Positions 27,552 to 36,149 of a DNA stretch of 64,000 nt are shown here, piece by piece. Under the pieces are notes generated by a model. The model had not been told where the DNA came from. It saw only the letters and a program-made list of their open reading frames with translations, and did no database searches. A program made the translations under genes and the position numbers. The stretch is from Hyphomicrobium_A sp963759735 (GTDB lineage Bacteria; Pseudomonadota; Alphaproteobacteria; Rhizobiales; Hyphomicrobiaceae), in the NCBI GenBank assembly GCA_963759735.1, contig CAVXAF010000001.1, forward strand, positions 248,001 through 312,000, written 5' to 3'. The first letter of the stretch is position 1. Every line of letters begins with the position of its first letter.

Positions 27552-28037
27552 ATGGGCACGGGCGCCATTCGCAAGAACCTGCCGATCGCCACATTGGCCT
27601 TCGCCGCCGTGGGTCTCGGCGCTGCCGCGGTGAGCATCGGCAACGGCGAATCGGTTGTGGAGCGTGGCTTCCAGCGGGCCATCGCCGACATGGACAGCAA
27701 GGCTTCTCCCGGCAAGCCACTTCCCGTGGTTGCAGGTACTGAGGAGTTCTGGCTCACCCGTCTCGTGCACGACGCGGGCCCGGCGGTCACCAAGCCGGTG
27801 GCCGTGGGCGACCGCATCACCATTTCCTCGAACGGACGCGAGCGCGTGCTCAACGTGGTCACCGTCGATAAACTCGACAGCCAAGTGCTGCCGATCTCCT
27901 CGGAGCATCCGACACCGCTGCTGCTTGTCACCTGCCGCGATCAGGCAGATCCCAACAGCCGTCCCGTTCGGTTGCTGCTGGAGGCCGGCGATGAACTGCC
28001 GGCCCTGTCATCGGCCAAGGCCCTGCGCACTCTCTAG
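27552..28037 (+). CDS. Hypothetical exported or membrane-anchored protein
   Basis: 161 residues with an N-terminal hydrophobic segment (LPIATLAFAAVGLGAAAVSIG) that may be a signal anchor. The soluble domain includes WLTRLVHDAGPAVTKPVAVGDRITISSNGRERVLNVVTVDKL, in two parts, and looks like a small beta-barrel or SH3-like fold. The function is not recognised. GGAG precedes the ATG. Confidence 0.65.
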   Translation: MGTGAIRKNLPIATLAFAAVGLGAAAVSIGNGESVVERGFQRAIADMDSKASPGKPLPVVAGTEEFWLTRLVHDAGPAVTKPVAVGDRITISSNGRERVLNVVTVDKLDSQVLPISSEHPTPLLLVTCRDQADPNSRPVRLLLEAGDELPALSSAKALRTL

Positions 28038-28203
28038 AAGTTCCCACCGGCGAGCTGATGTTGCGGCGACGCGGCGCTGTCGCGTCGTGCCGCGGCGTGT
28101 TGCCTCCACAGCCGAGGCTCGTGGTATGCTGGCGATCATCAGGGGATACGGCGACGGCGCCTAGCCGCCCGCCACGAGTGCCGAACGGGGGAAGATCCTA
28201 GCC

Positions 28204-28383
28204 ATGCGTCTCAATCCGCCGACCATCGCCATCTTCCTTATCTCGCTGACACTGGCAATTCTCGCGCTCGTCACCAAGCTGGGCTTCCTCGGCATCCCGC
28301 GCTACCTGCCGCATCAGGAGTTCTGGCTAGCCATCACCGCCTACATCACACTGATGGTCGGCAACCTGGTGCGCGGCGTCTGA
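28204..28383 (+). CDS. Small two-span membrane protein
   Basis: 59 residues: MRLNPPTIAIFLISLTLAIL, then ALVTKLGFLGIPRYLPHQEF and WLAITAYITLMVGNLVRGV. Two hydrophobic helices are joined by a short loop with IPRYLPHQEFW. GGGGGAAG lies upstream of the ATG. I recall similar short proteins beginning MRLNPPT in Rhizobiales, with no known function. It lies behind the gene at 27552 in the same direction, 166 bases away. Confidence 0.7.
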   Translation: MRLNPPTIAIFLISLTLAILALVTKLGFLGIPRYLPHQEFWLAITAYITLMVGNLVRGV

Positions 28384-28399
28384 TCCAGGGCGTCCAGGG

Positions 28400-29116
28400 T
28401 CACCAAGCAATCGGCGCCTTGTCGCGGAAGAATCCGCCGGTCGGACCGGTATCGGGCAATGTCGCCAGCCACACCGCCGTCTCAGCACCCTGTTCCACCG
28501 ATCGCGTGGCGTTGGGACCGCCCATGTCGGTACGCACCCACCCCGGGCACATGGCGTTGACCTTGATCGGCGAGGGTCCGAGTTCGGCTGCCGTCACGCG
28601 GGTCAACACATTGAGCGCCGCCTTCGACATGCGATAGGCCGGATAACCGGCGCGCATATCGGACAGTTGGCCAGCTCCCGACGACAGGTTGACCACGCGC
28701 CCGTAGCCACCCTTCTGCATGTGCGGCACGACGGCCTGGATCATCCGCATCGGGCCTAATGTGTTGGTCCGATACGTCTCCAGCGCCAGTTCCGGCGACA
28801 GCTCGAGCACCTTGGAGGCTTCGGGCGACTGGCCTTCCTTGAGAATACCGGCATTGTTGACCAGCACGTCTATGCGCCCGAAGAGGCCGATGACTTCCTC
28901 TAGGGCGGCGCGAATGCTGGCCTCATCGTTCACGTCGAGCGCCACGACCGGCGGCTCCAGCCCCTCGGAGGCGAGCTTGGCGGCCGCCTCGCGACCCTTG
29001 GCGACATCGCGCGAACCGAGGACCGACATGAGGCCCGCGCGCGAGAGCTGCTTGACGATCTCGAGGCCGATGCCGCGGTTGCCGCCGGTGACCAGTGCGA
29101 TGCGTGTCTCAGCCAT
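28400..29116 (-). CDS. Short-chain dehydrogenase/reductase (SDR)
   Basis: 238 residues, classical SDR. The NAD(P) motif is ALVTGGNRGIGLEI, with DVND, VNNAGI, the catalytic Ser in VNLSSGAG and the YxxxK pair in YPAYRMSKAAL. It resembles the plant and bacterial carbonyl-reductase-like SDRs. GAGGAG lies 5 bases before the ATG at 29116. The substrate is unknown. Confidence 0.9.
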   Translation of the reverse strand: MAETRIALVTGGNRGIGLEIVKQLSRAGLMSVLGSRDVAKGREAAAKLASEGLEPPVVALDVNDEASIRAALEEVIGLFGRIDVLVNNAGILKEGQSPEASKVLELSPELALETYRTNTLGPMRMIQAVVPHMQKGGYGRVVNLSSGAGQLSDMRAGYPAYRMSKAALNVLTRVTAAELGPSPIKVNAMCPGWVRTDMGGPNATRSVEQGAETAVWLATLPDTGPTGGFFRDKAPIAW

Positions 29117-29165
29117 GTGTCTCCTCGCGCGGGGGCGTCCAGCTTTGTGCGGGACCTTATCTGCT

Positions 29166-29525
29166 TCAGGCGCGGCCCGAGAAGACAAAGAATGCACCCA
29201 CCGCGATAAAGCCAAAGCCGATGATTTGGTTCAGCCCCATCGGCTCCTTCAGGTACAGCGTCGAGAAAACGGCGAACACCACGAGCGTAATCACCTCCTG
29301 CATTGTCTTCAGTTCCGCTGCCGAATAGACCGCGCTGCCGTATCGGTTGGCCGGAACGGCAAGGCAGTATTCGAAGAAGGCGATGAACCACGAGACGAAG
29401 ATGACCAGCACCAGCGGCTGTTCCTTGAAGCGCAGATGGCCGTACCAGGCGAACGTCATGAAGACGTTGGAGAGCGAAAGAAGCACGATCGGCGTCAGAT
29501 GTGCCGGGAGGGATGGAAAGACCAT
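29166..29525 (-). CDS. DUF486 family membrane protein
   Basis: 119 residues with four predicted helices. The pattern FMTFAWYGHLRFKEQPLVLVIFVSWFIAFFEYCLAVPANR, in two parts, followed by LKTMQEVITLVVFAVFSTLYLKEPMGLNQIIGFGFI, matches DUF486, a short relative of the drug/metabolite transporter fold. Its role is unknown. It is divergent from the dioxygenase gene. Confidence 0.87.
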   Translation of the reverse strand: MVFPSLPAHLTPIVLLSLSNVFMTFAWYGHLRFKEQPLVLVIFVSWFIAFFEYCLAVPANRYGSAVYSAAELKTMQEVITLVVFAVFSTLYLKEPMGLNQIIGFGFIAVGAFFVFSGRA

Positions 29526-29678
29526 TGGGCAAGGCTCCGGTGGCTGCGGCGCGGCAGTTAGCCGAAGGGCGGTTTGGCTGTCGAGTTCCCCGTAACGGGC
29601 GGGCGACGGAAGGTCGATGCACATGGCGTTGGGAGAAGTCATGGCCGCCTACTGCGGCAGTTCACTTGCGGAGGGCCA

Positions 29679-30347
29679 ATGAACCGCATCATCACCCCGC
29701 AACTCGGGCGACGCCACGTAGTGCGCGGGCTCGCCGCCATCGCGGCGGCAGCGCTGGTGCCGGGCGGGCGGCCCGCGGCCGCAGCGGAGGGGCTGGTTGC
29801 GACGCCGGCGCAGACCCTCGGACCGTTCTACCCGACGGACTGGGGCGGCGATGCCGACAACGACCTGGTGCGCGTCGTCGGCGAGGCGGCGCAGGCGCAA
29901 GGCCAGATCACCCACGTGCTGGGGCGGATCCTCGATGCCTCGGGCTCTCCTATTCCCGGCGCGGCGGTCGAGATCTGGCAATGCGATGCCACCGGCATCT
30001 ATCGACACCCGCGTGACACGCATTGGTTCCGCGAGCGCGATGCGCGCTTTCAAGGGCGCGGCCGCGCCACCGCCGATGCGCGCGGCGCCTACAGCTTCCG
30101 CACCATCAAGCCGGTCGCCTATCCGGGACGCACTCCGCACATCCATTTTTCCATCACGGCGCCCGGACGCCCGCAGCTGATCACGCAAATGTACGTGGCT
30201 GGCGATCCGCAGAACGAGCGCGACGGCATCCTCAACGGCATCCGCGATTCCCGTCAGCGAGACAGCGTCGTCGTGCGGCTCGAACCGGGCGAGGCACTGG
30301 AGGCTGGGGCCCTGGTCGGCACTTTCGACATCGTTCTGGCTGGCTGA
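29679..30347 (+). CDS. Exported intradiol ring-cleavage dioxygenase-like protein
   Basis: 222 residues. A twin-arginine-like leader (RRHVVRGLAAIAAAALVPGG) is followed by a protocatechuate 3,4-dioxygenase-type core. QTLGPFYPTDWGGD, HVLGRILDASGSPIPGAAVEIWQCD, IYRHPRD and YPGRTPHIHF supply the Tyr/Tyr/His/His iron ligands. Exported intradiol dioxygenases of this kind are common but rarely characterised. GAGGG lies 4 bases before the ATG. The ligand assignment is by motif only. Confidence 0.87.
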   Translation: MNRIITPQLGRRHVVRGLAAIAAAALVPGGRPAAAAEGLVATPAQTLGPFYPTDWGGDADNDLVRVVGEAAQAQGQITHVLGRILDASGSPIPGAAVEIWQCDATGIYRHPRDTHWFRERDARFQGRGRATADARGAYSFRTIKPVAYPGRTPHIHFSITAPGRPQLITQMYVAGDPQNERDGILNGIRDSRQRDSVVVRLEPGEALEAGALVGTFDIVLAG

Positions 30348-30448
30348 CCCCCTGCCTACCCGCGCCCCCCGGCCGCATAACTGTGTTCTTGAGGGCGGCT
30401 GCAATCCAGACGTTTTCGGGACGCCGCCGAGTTCAAGAGATGAGAGAC

Positions 30449-30470
30449 GAGCCGTCGGGCTCTTTCTTTT
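30449..30470 (+). terminator. Rho-independent terminator after the dioxygenase gene
   Basis: GAGCC-gtcg-GGCTC is followed by TTTCTTTT, 100 bases after the dioxygenase stop. Confidence 0.65.
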
Positions 30471-30512
30471 GGCCTGACTGCCCGATTTGGCGACCTCGTC
30501 TTCCTTGACTGC

Positions 30513-30530
30513 GTACCAACTGGTTGGTAC
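30513..30530 (+). promoter_or_regulatory. TetR-type operator
   Basis: GTACCAAC-tg-GTTGGTAC is a perfect 8-bp inverted repeat ending 9 bases before the TetR start codon. Its size and place fit autoregulation by the TetR protein encoded next to it. Confidence 0.75.
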
Positions 30531-30539
30531 GGATAAGTG

Positions 30540-31189
30540 ATGAACCAGAAAACGGGCATATCCGACACGCCTGCCAAGCCCTCCGCTCGCGCCAAACTCC
30601 TTGCAGCGGCCATGGATGTGATCCGGCGCCAGGGCTACGCAGCGACCAGCGTCGATGCCCTGTGCGACGCCGCCGGGGTCACCAAGGGCGCCTTCTTCCA
30701 TCACTTCAAAAGCAAGGAAGACCTTGCCGTCGCCGCTGCCGACCACTGGTCGCAGACCACCTCGGCGTTCTTTGCGGCCGCGCCCTATCACGCGCACCGC
30801 GACCCGCTCGAGCGCGTGCTCGGCTACATCGACTTTCGCCGCGCCATTCTCGTCGGCGAAATCCCCGAGTTCACCTGTCTCGCCGGGACGATGGTGCAGG
30901 AAACGTATGCCTCCCATCCCGCCATTCGCGATGGCTGCGCGCGAGTCGATCATCGCGCATGCCGAGATCGTCGAAGCCGACATCGCCGCCGCCATCGCCG
31001 CAGCACGGCCTGACGCCTGCGTGGACCGCCAAGAGCCTCGCTCTCTACATGCAGGCGGTGCTGCAGGGCGGCTTCATTCTCGCCAAGGCCACGGGCAGCG
31101 CGCAGGCCGCCGCCGATGCGATCGATCACCTACGCCGCTACGTGAAGCTGTTGTTCGAGACATCCAAGCCTCAGGAGGACGCCGCATGA
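30540..31189 (+). CDS. TetR-family regulator; frame broken twice
   Basis: About 216 residues over three frames. The first frame has the DNA-binding domain: AKLLAAAMDVIRRQGYAATS, VDALCDAAGVTKGAFFHHFKSKEDLAVA. It breaks near 30940, after YASHPAIRDGC. The second (ARESIIAHAEIVEADIAAAIA) breaks near 31005. The third runs GLTPAWTAKSLALYMQAVLQGGFILAKATG to the stop. The ligand-binding part resembles regulators with a C-terminal TetR_C domain. The stop overlaps the VOC gene start (ATGA), so the two are coupled. Two indels in one intact-looking protein suggest sequencing error. Confidence 0.82.
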
Positions 31190-31737
31190 GCAAGTCAGCC
31201 ACAACGACAAAAAGCAAGCCAACCGCCAAGGCCAAGACAGCCAGCAAGCCGAATGTCACCGGCCCGGATCGAAGCGCGCCTTCGCTCACCCCTCACATCA
31301 CCTGCCGCAATGCCAGCAAGGCCATCGACTTCTACAAGGAGGCGTTCGGCGCGGTGGAGATGATGCGTCTGCCGGCGCCCGACGGCCGACTGATGCATGC
31401 CGCGCTGCAGATCAACGGCGGCGTGCTGATGCTCAATGACGAGATGCCCGAGCACGGCGCACTGTCGCCGCTCGCCTTGAAGGGCACGCCCGTCACCCTG
31501 CATCTCAACGTTCCCGACGTCGACGCCGCCTTCGCGCGCGCAGTGGATGCCGGCGCGACCGTCCTGATGCCCGTCGCCGACATGTTCTGGGGCGATCGCT
31601 ACGGCATCGTCACCGATCCGTTTGGGCATGCCTGGTCGATTGCGACGCACAAGAAGGACATGTCGGTGGACGACATCAAGGAAGCCCTGGCGAAGATGGG
31701 CAATCCCCCGTGTCCGGAAACGGCCGAGCAGCGGTAG
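31186..31737 (+). CDS. VOC family (PhnB/glyoxalase-like) protein
   Basis: 183 residues. A basic, Lys/Thr-rich N-terminus of about 30 residues is followed by a VOC domain: SLTPHITCRNASKAIDFYKEAFGAVEMMRL, in two parts, GRLMHAALQINGGVLMLND, TLHLNVPDVDAAFARAVDAGA and GDRYGIVTDPFGHAWSIATH. The family includes PhnB-like and resistance proteins; the reaction is unknown. The start overlaps the TetR stop. The tail (VDDIKEALAKMGNPPC) is beyond the domain. Confidence 0.87.
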   Translation: MSKSATTTKSKPTAKAKTASKPNVTGPDRSAPSLTPHITCRNASKAIDFYKEAFGAVEMMRLPAPDGRLMHAALQINGGVLMLNDEMPEHGALSPLALKGTPVTLHLNVPDVDAAFARAVDAGATVLMPVADMFWGDRYGIVTDPFGHAWSIATHKKDMSVDDIKEALAKMGNPPCPETAEQR

Positions 31738-31884
31738 GCGGGGCGGGCACCGCCTCGTCGCTGTGCGATCGCCATGTAGCCGCACGGCTTCACCCCGGAT
31801 TAAGACGCAGCGGGTGAAGCTTTGTAACTTGCTTGGTAAGCGCGGCTCACAGACAACGTGGCCATGGGGCGAGGGAGGCCGAAC

Positions 31885-32790
31885 GTGAGAAAGCTGCTGC
31901 TCGTTAGCGCGCTGATGTTGCCGACCGTCGTGGCCTGCGTCACCGCAGACGCCGCGGACAACGTCATCAAGGTCAACACATCTCCCGAAAGCCCGGCAGC
32001 GGCGGCGAACCCGCCGCCGGCGACCCCCGCAGCCATTGATTGCACCGACAAACTGGGCGTTGCACGCGTCGCCGAAATCGACACGACCGGCGGCGGCGAC
32101 TACGGCGAGCAGTATCCCCCCACGCAGCTGCTCGCGAAGGGGGAGGTCGTCCTCACCTTCGACGACGGCCCGCATCCCGAGTTCACGCGCCAAATTCTCG
32201 ACGCTCTCGCTGCACAGTGCACGAAGGCGACGTTCTTCACGGTCGGCCGCATGCTGAAGAACTTTCCCGATGTGGCGCGCCAGGAGCAGGCCGAGGGGCA
32301 TACTGTCGGCACGCACACCTACACGCATCGCAATCTGGCCGGCGCCTCGAACGCCCAAGCCGAACAGCAGATAGAGAGCACGTTCAATATCGCCCAGGCG
32401 ACGCTGCCCGAGGGCGTGGCGCCGTTCTTCCGCTTTCCATACCTGTCGGATCCCAAGCGCGTGCGCGACTATCTCGCCAAGCGCAACATCGCCGTGTTCG
32501 GCATCGACGTGGACAGTTTCGACTGGCGCGTGCGGACACCCGAGAAGGTCATGCACAACGTGTTCACGACGCTCGACAAGACCGGCGGCGGCATCATTCT
32601 GTTCCATGACATCCATGGCAACACCGCCAGGTCCATCCCGCTGGTGCTGGCTGAGCTAAAGGCGCGCGGCTATAAAGTGGTGCACATGGTGCCAAAGTCG
32701 CGCCTCGAGGCAGTCGCGGCCGCCGAGCCAGCCGCATCGACGGCGCCGCGACGCCGCACGCAGCGGCATCGCCGCGCCGCGGCCCGCTAA
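31885..32790 (+). CDS. Exported polysaccharide deacetylase (NodB domain)
   Basis: 301 residues. A signal or lipoprotein-like leader (LLLVSALMLPTVVACVTADA) precedes a NodB domain. LTFDDGPHPEFTRQIL holds the catalytic Asp pair, TVGTHTYTHRNL the HxxxH metal motif, FFRFPYL the Arg-Phe motif and IILFHDIHG the last His. It removes acetyl groups from a wall or capsular polysaccharide. The C-terminus is Arg-rich. The GTG start at 31885 is chosen because GGGAGG lies 6 bases upstream; an in-frame ATG at 31864 lacks one. Confidence 0.88.
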   Translation: MRKLLLVSALMLPTVVACVTADAADNVIKVNTSPESPAAAANPPPATPAAIDCTDKLGVARVAEIDTTGGGDYGEQYPPTQLLAKGEVVLTFDDGPHPEFTRQILDALAAQCTKATFFTVGRMLKNFPDVARQEQAEGHTVGTHTYTHRNLAGASNAQAEQQIESTFNIAQATLPEGVAPFFRFPYLSDPKRVRDYLAKRNIAVFGIDVDSFDWRVRTPEKVMHNVFTTLDKTGGGIILFHDIHGNTARSIPLVLAELKARGYKVVHMVPKSRLEAVAAAEPAASTAPRRRTQRHRRAAAR

Positions 32791-33144
32791 AACTCTTCGT
32801 CCCGGCTATCGTTGTCGGCATGCCGTGCGCAAATTGCGAGCCGTCGGCCGAAACCCCTGCGCGACTTGCCGACCATAACAATGCCTGCCCGATAGTCGGG
32901 CGGATGCGCGCTTTCTCGGCGTGAGTGCGGGGACCGTCCGACTATCGGCGCCGCCGCCGCCCCCTTTGCGAGGGCGGAAACGAAACAAATTCCCTCGCTT
33001 TTCCAAATACCTGTCGAATTCCTGACAAGGCACCTCGAGGTCGGTACGGGATTTGCACTGTGGTTAAGATAGTTTCAGCTCCAGCAATTCCAGCTGAGCT
33101 GATGGGTGGTGCGCCAGCGCGTAGCAGTGAGGGTGGGATAGGCA
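32791..33144 (+). other. Intergenic region before the ammonium transporter
   Basis: 354 bases. Beside the sigma-54-like promoter at 33041-33057 it contains the repeat CCGATAGTCGG (32889-32899) and its exact inverse CCGACTATCGG (32938-32948), 38 bases apart. Each could pair with the other to form a long-range stem. I found no NtrC-type sites and no credible ORF. Confidence 0.4.
33041..33057 (+). promoter_or_regulatory. Sigma-54 (RpoN) type promoter
   Basis: TCGGTACGggatTTGCA has GG (33043) and GC (33055) ten bases apart and matches TGGCACG-N4-TTGCW except two bases. RpoN promoters are typical for nitrogen-regulated ammonium transporter genes. The transcription start would be about 33068, 77 bases before the start codon. 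Confidence 0.62.
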
Positions 33145-34560
33145 ATGCCAAACGAAACAACGGCGATGACGACGCTGTTCACAGAGTTCTACTTCTTTAT
33201 GACCGTGGTGCTGATGTTCTTCATTCACATCGGCTTCTGCATGTACGAGGTCGGCGTCTCGCGCACCAAGAACGTGCAACACACCCTCCTCAAGAACACC
33301 ATGGCCATTCCCGTTGTCGGAATGGCCTTTTTGTTGTTCGGCATGTGGCTCTACATCGCCCTGCAGGCGTGGCCGGTCGGTTCGCCGGCGGTCAGCCTCG
33401 AAACCGGGTTCGAGCCCTGGTCGCAGAAGCTCGCCCCCAACCTCACCGACCACATATCAGGCGTCTTCTGGGCGGCCTTTGCGCTGTTCGGCATGACTGC
33501 AGCCTCGATCGTCTCGGGCGCCATCATTGAGCGCGCCAAGACGACGGGCTTCCTCATCATTGCCGTCTACGTCGGCGCCGTCGCCTGGGTCGTCCCAGCC
33601 GCCTGGGGCTGGTCCGGCAACGGCTGGATGACGCAATATCTTGGCTTCCACGATCAGTACTGCTCGGCCGTTCTGCACGCGCCCGCCGGCTTTGCCGCGC
33701 TCGGCGTACTCATGGCCCTCGGCCCGCGCATCGGCAAGTTCGCACCCACTGGTGAGCCGCGTGAGATCCCGCAACACAATCCGTGGATGGTGACACTCGG
33801 CATCTTCATGATCTACATCGGCTTCTTCGGCTTCTATGCGGCGTGTCACGTGCCGATCGTCAATGTCGCCGCCGAGGGTCAGGCCGCGTTCTACACCACG
33901 ACGAACATCTACGGCGTTCCGATCACCCTGTCGGGCGTCACGCTCAACTTCCTGTTCGCCCTCTTTGCCGGCATGATCACTGGCTATCTGGTCTCGGGCG
34001 GTAACTCGTTCTGGACCTATTCGGGCGGACTTGCCGGCCTCATCAGCGCCAGCGCGGGCAACGACCTCTACCACCCGATGCTGGCCTTCGCCATTGCGTG
34101 CGCAGGCACGTTCATGGCCTACCACCTGCACAATTTCGTCGAACGCCGCTTCAAGATCGATGACGCGGTCGGCGCAGTCGCCGTGCATGGATATTGCGGG
34201 GTGTTCGGCGGCATCGTGGCCGGCTTCGCGCTGTGGGGCTACCCGGCGGTGCTGCCGAGCCCAGGCATGCTGATCACGCTATCGGAGGGTGCTGGCTGGT
34301 TCGGCACCAACGCCGAGGGCCTGCCGATCGTCACGCCCATGGGCAACACCATCGCGACGCTGGTCTTCGCCATCGGATTTGGTCTCATCCCAGGCTACAT
34401 CCTCGGTCAGGTGCTCAAGGCATTCCGCCTGCTGCGCGTGCCGGGACTGGTGGAAATCAAGGGTCTCGATGGCGATGACGTCGGCGCCTTGAACTATCCC
34501 GCGATGTCTGGTCGGGAAGCTGCCTTCGAAGCCATCCAGCAACGCGAAGCAAAGTTCTAA
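33145..34560 (+). CDS. amt: Ammonium transporter (Amt family)
   Basis: 471-residue inner-membrane channel with about 11 helices. It has the Amt signatures FALFGMTAASIVSGAIIERAK, QYCSAVLHAPAGFAALG (first pore His), LFAGMITGYLVSGGN and VAVHGYCGVFGGIVAGFALWG (second pore His). The first helix (FYFFMTVVLMFFIHIGFCMYEVGVSRTKN) is a divergent version of the usual one. It lacks an adjacent PII gene (glnK), which normally accompanies amtB, and has a small membrane protein gene 21 bases behind it instead. The substrate may be ammonium or methylammonium; the sequence does not decide. Confidence 0.87.
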   Translation: MPNETTAMTTLFTEFYFFMTVVLMFFIHIGFCMYEVGVSRTKNVQHTLLKNTMAIPVVGMAFLLFGMWLYIALQAWPVGSPAVSLETGFEPWSQKLAPNLTDHISGVFWAAFALFGMTAASIVSGAIIERAKTTGFLIIAVYVGAVAWVVPAAWGWSGNGWMTQYLGFHDQYCSAVLHAPAGFAALGVLMALGPRIGKFAPTGEPREIPQHNPWMVTLGIFMIYIGFFGFYAACHVPIVNVAAEGQAAFYTTTNIYGVPITLSGVTLNFLFALFAGMITGYLVSGGNSFWTYSGGLAGLISASAGNDLYHPMLAFAIACAGTFMAYHLHNFVERRFKIDDAVGAVAVHGYCGVFGGIVAGFALWGYPAVLPSPGMLITLSEGAGWFGTNAEGLPIVTPMGNTIATLVFAIGFGLIPGYILGQVLKAFRLLRVPGLVEIKGLDGDDVGALNYPAMSGREAAFEAIQQREAKF

Positions 34561-34581
34561 TCGAAACGACGGAGAGAACGC

Positions 34582-34803
34582 ATGTCTACCGGTGTGACGT
34601 CCTACGCCAAGCTTTCGGAGCTGACCACGCTCTACCCGTTCGCCGGGATGGAGTACGTGTTCACCATCGGGTTCCTGGCTTTCTTCATCCTCTTTTTTGT
34701 CTGGCAGACGGCCATGGAGCAGCTGCACATCAGGCACATCATGGGCAGTGCCAAGTCGGCAACGCCCGAGGTGGGCGGCGCCAGCCTGGCACCGGCCGAG
34801 TAG
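34582..34803 (+). CDS. Small single-span membrane protein in operon with amt
   Basis: 73 residues: a short polar N-terminus, one membrane helix (YVFTIGFLAFFILFFVWQTA) and a cytosolic or periplasmic tail rich in small residues. I do not recognise the family. It starts 21 bases after amt with a GAGAGAACGC ribosome site and is followed by a strong terminator, so it is the last gene of the operon. An accessory subunit or regulator of the Amt channel is a guess from position. Confidence 0.7.
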   Translation: MSTGVTSYAKLSELTTLYPFAGMEYVFTIGFLAFFILFFVWQTAMEQLHIRHIMGSAKSATPEVGGASLAPAE

Positions 34804-34830
34804 CCGTTGTCTGTCACCAGAGTTGCATGG

Positions 34831-34863
34831 CGGCCCGGGTGCAAATCCGGGCCGTTATTCTTT
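34831..34863 (+). terminator. Rho-independent terminator of the amt operon
   Basis: CGGCCCGG-gtgcaaat-CCGGGCCG forms a perfect 8-bp stem followed by TTATTCTTT, 27 bases after the operon's last stop. Confidence 0.85.
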
Positions 34864-35101
34864 GCGCATAAGCACCGCGGTCGATCCTCCCCAACCCCAC
34901 GAGCATGCTACAAACCGCATGTAAACCCACGCGGGACTGGGCACGATGGATCGCACCTGGAGCTGCTTTGATTGCCAGTTCGATGGCGCCGAGCCTGTTT
35001 GCTTTAGCGACGGCTGGCTGCTTCGATCCCGCGTCGACTCGCGCGCATGCTTCTGAAGATCCACGCGCCGACGCGATGCGCCGGAGCACAAATCCGATCG
35101 C

Positions 35102-35492
35102 ATGCGCGCCTACGACTGCGTCGACGAGATGGTTCAGGCGGCGCCGGATGCGGCGGTGCAATTCATCCTCGCGGCGCTCGACGAGTGTCAGACCGGTGCC
35201 CACGTCGCGCTCCTCGGCGCCGGCGCGCTGGAAACCCTGCTCAATTGCCAACGGCCCGATAGTGATCGGCCGGCTCGAAGCCGCGGCGCACAAGCACGCC
35301 AAGGTGCGGTATCTGCTGTCGGCGATCTGGGGACAATCCTCGATCAAGCCGGCGGTGTGGGAGCGGCTCGTCGCCGCCGTCGCGCCGGGACCGGTGATGG
35401 ACGCCGAAGCGCGCACGCCAGCGGCGGGGCTGACCGACAAGATCCTCGATGCCGAGGGACTCGCCAAGCTGCTGGCAGAGCCTATCCAATGA
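35102..35492 (+). CDS. DUF6869-like protein; frame broken near 35250
   Basis: One frame gives MRAYDCVDEMVQAAPDAAVQFILAALDECQ, in part, to ALETLLNC. Another resumes GPIVIGRLEAAAHKHAKVRYLLSAIWGQSS and ends AEGLAKLLAEPIQ. Joined, the pattern (a PEAA-type helix, then IGRIE...L..IW...VWERL) resembles DUF6869. The N-terminus is uncertain: the first frame is open back to 35057 without a good start, so a further break may lie upstream. The function is unknown. Confidence 0.5.
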
Positions 35493-35546
35493 GCGCAGCC
35501 ATCGGCGCACTTTGCAGGGGCGGCGGAGACCGCTAAACACCGGCGC

Positions 35547-36026
35547 GTGAGCAACGAGACACCATCGCCGACCATCTATGTCGACGCCGACGCCTGTCCG
35601 GTGAAGGACGAGGCGGTGCGCGTCGCCGAGCGCCATGGCCTGCAAATCCATTTCGTGTCGAACGCCTTCATGCGGCTGCCCGAGGGGCCGCTGATCCATC
35701 GCGTCGTCGTCGCCGAGGGACCCGATGCGGCCGACGACTGGATCGCCGAGCGCATCGGCGCCAGCGACATCGCCGTCACCGCCGATATTCCGTTGGCTGC
35801 GCGCTGCCTCAAGAATGGCGCGCAGGTGATCGGCCCGACCGGCAAGCCGTTCACCGAGGCCGGTATTGGCATGGCACTCGCGATGCGCGAGCTGTCAGCG
35901 CATTTGCGCGAAACGGGAGAGAGCAAGGGCTACAACGCCGGCTTCACGCGCCAGGACCGCTCGCGCTTCTTAGAGGCGTTGGAACTCGCGGCACGACGTG
36001 CCGTGTCCGCCGGCAGGCGACCTTAA
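35547..36026 (+). CDS. YaiI/YqxD family (UPF0178) protein
   Basis: 159 residues with the family blocks IYVDADACPVKDEAVRVAERHG, VVAEGPDAADDWIAERI, DIAVTADIPLAARCLKNGAQVIGP, GIGMALAMRELSAHLRETGE and FTRQDRSRFLEALE. It resembles a PIN-like nuclease fold by the Asp pattern; the function is unknown. The start is GTG with a poor ribosome site. Confidence 0.92.
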   Translation: MSNETPSPTIYVDADACPVKDEAVRVAERHGLQIHFVSNAFMRLPEGPLIHRVVVAEGPDAADDWIAERIGASDIAVTADIPLAARCLKNGAQVIGPTGKPFTEAGIGMALAMRELSAHLRETGESKGYNAGFTRQDRSRFLEALELAARRAVSAGRRP

Positions 36027-36149
36027 CTCTGCGTTCGATGGCCGCGACGGGCAGGGGTGACGCCGCGGCGGCAGCCTTGTAGGTATCGCGGATGCGCGCG
36101 GCCGGCGCCGGCTGGCCGATCGCCGGGAAGAAAATCAGCGGGAGGTGGC

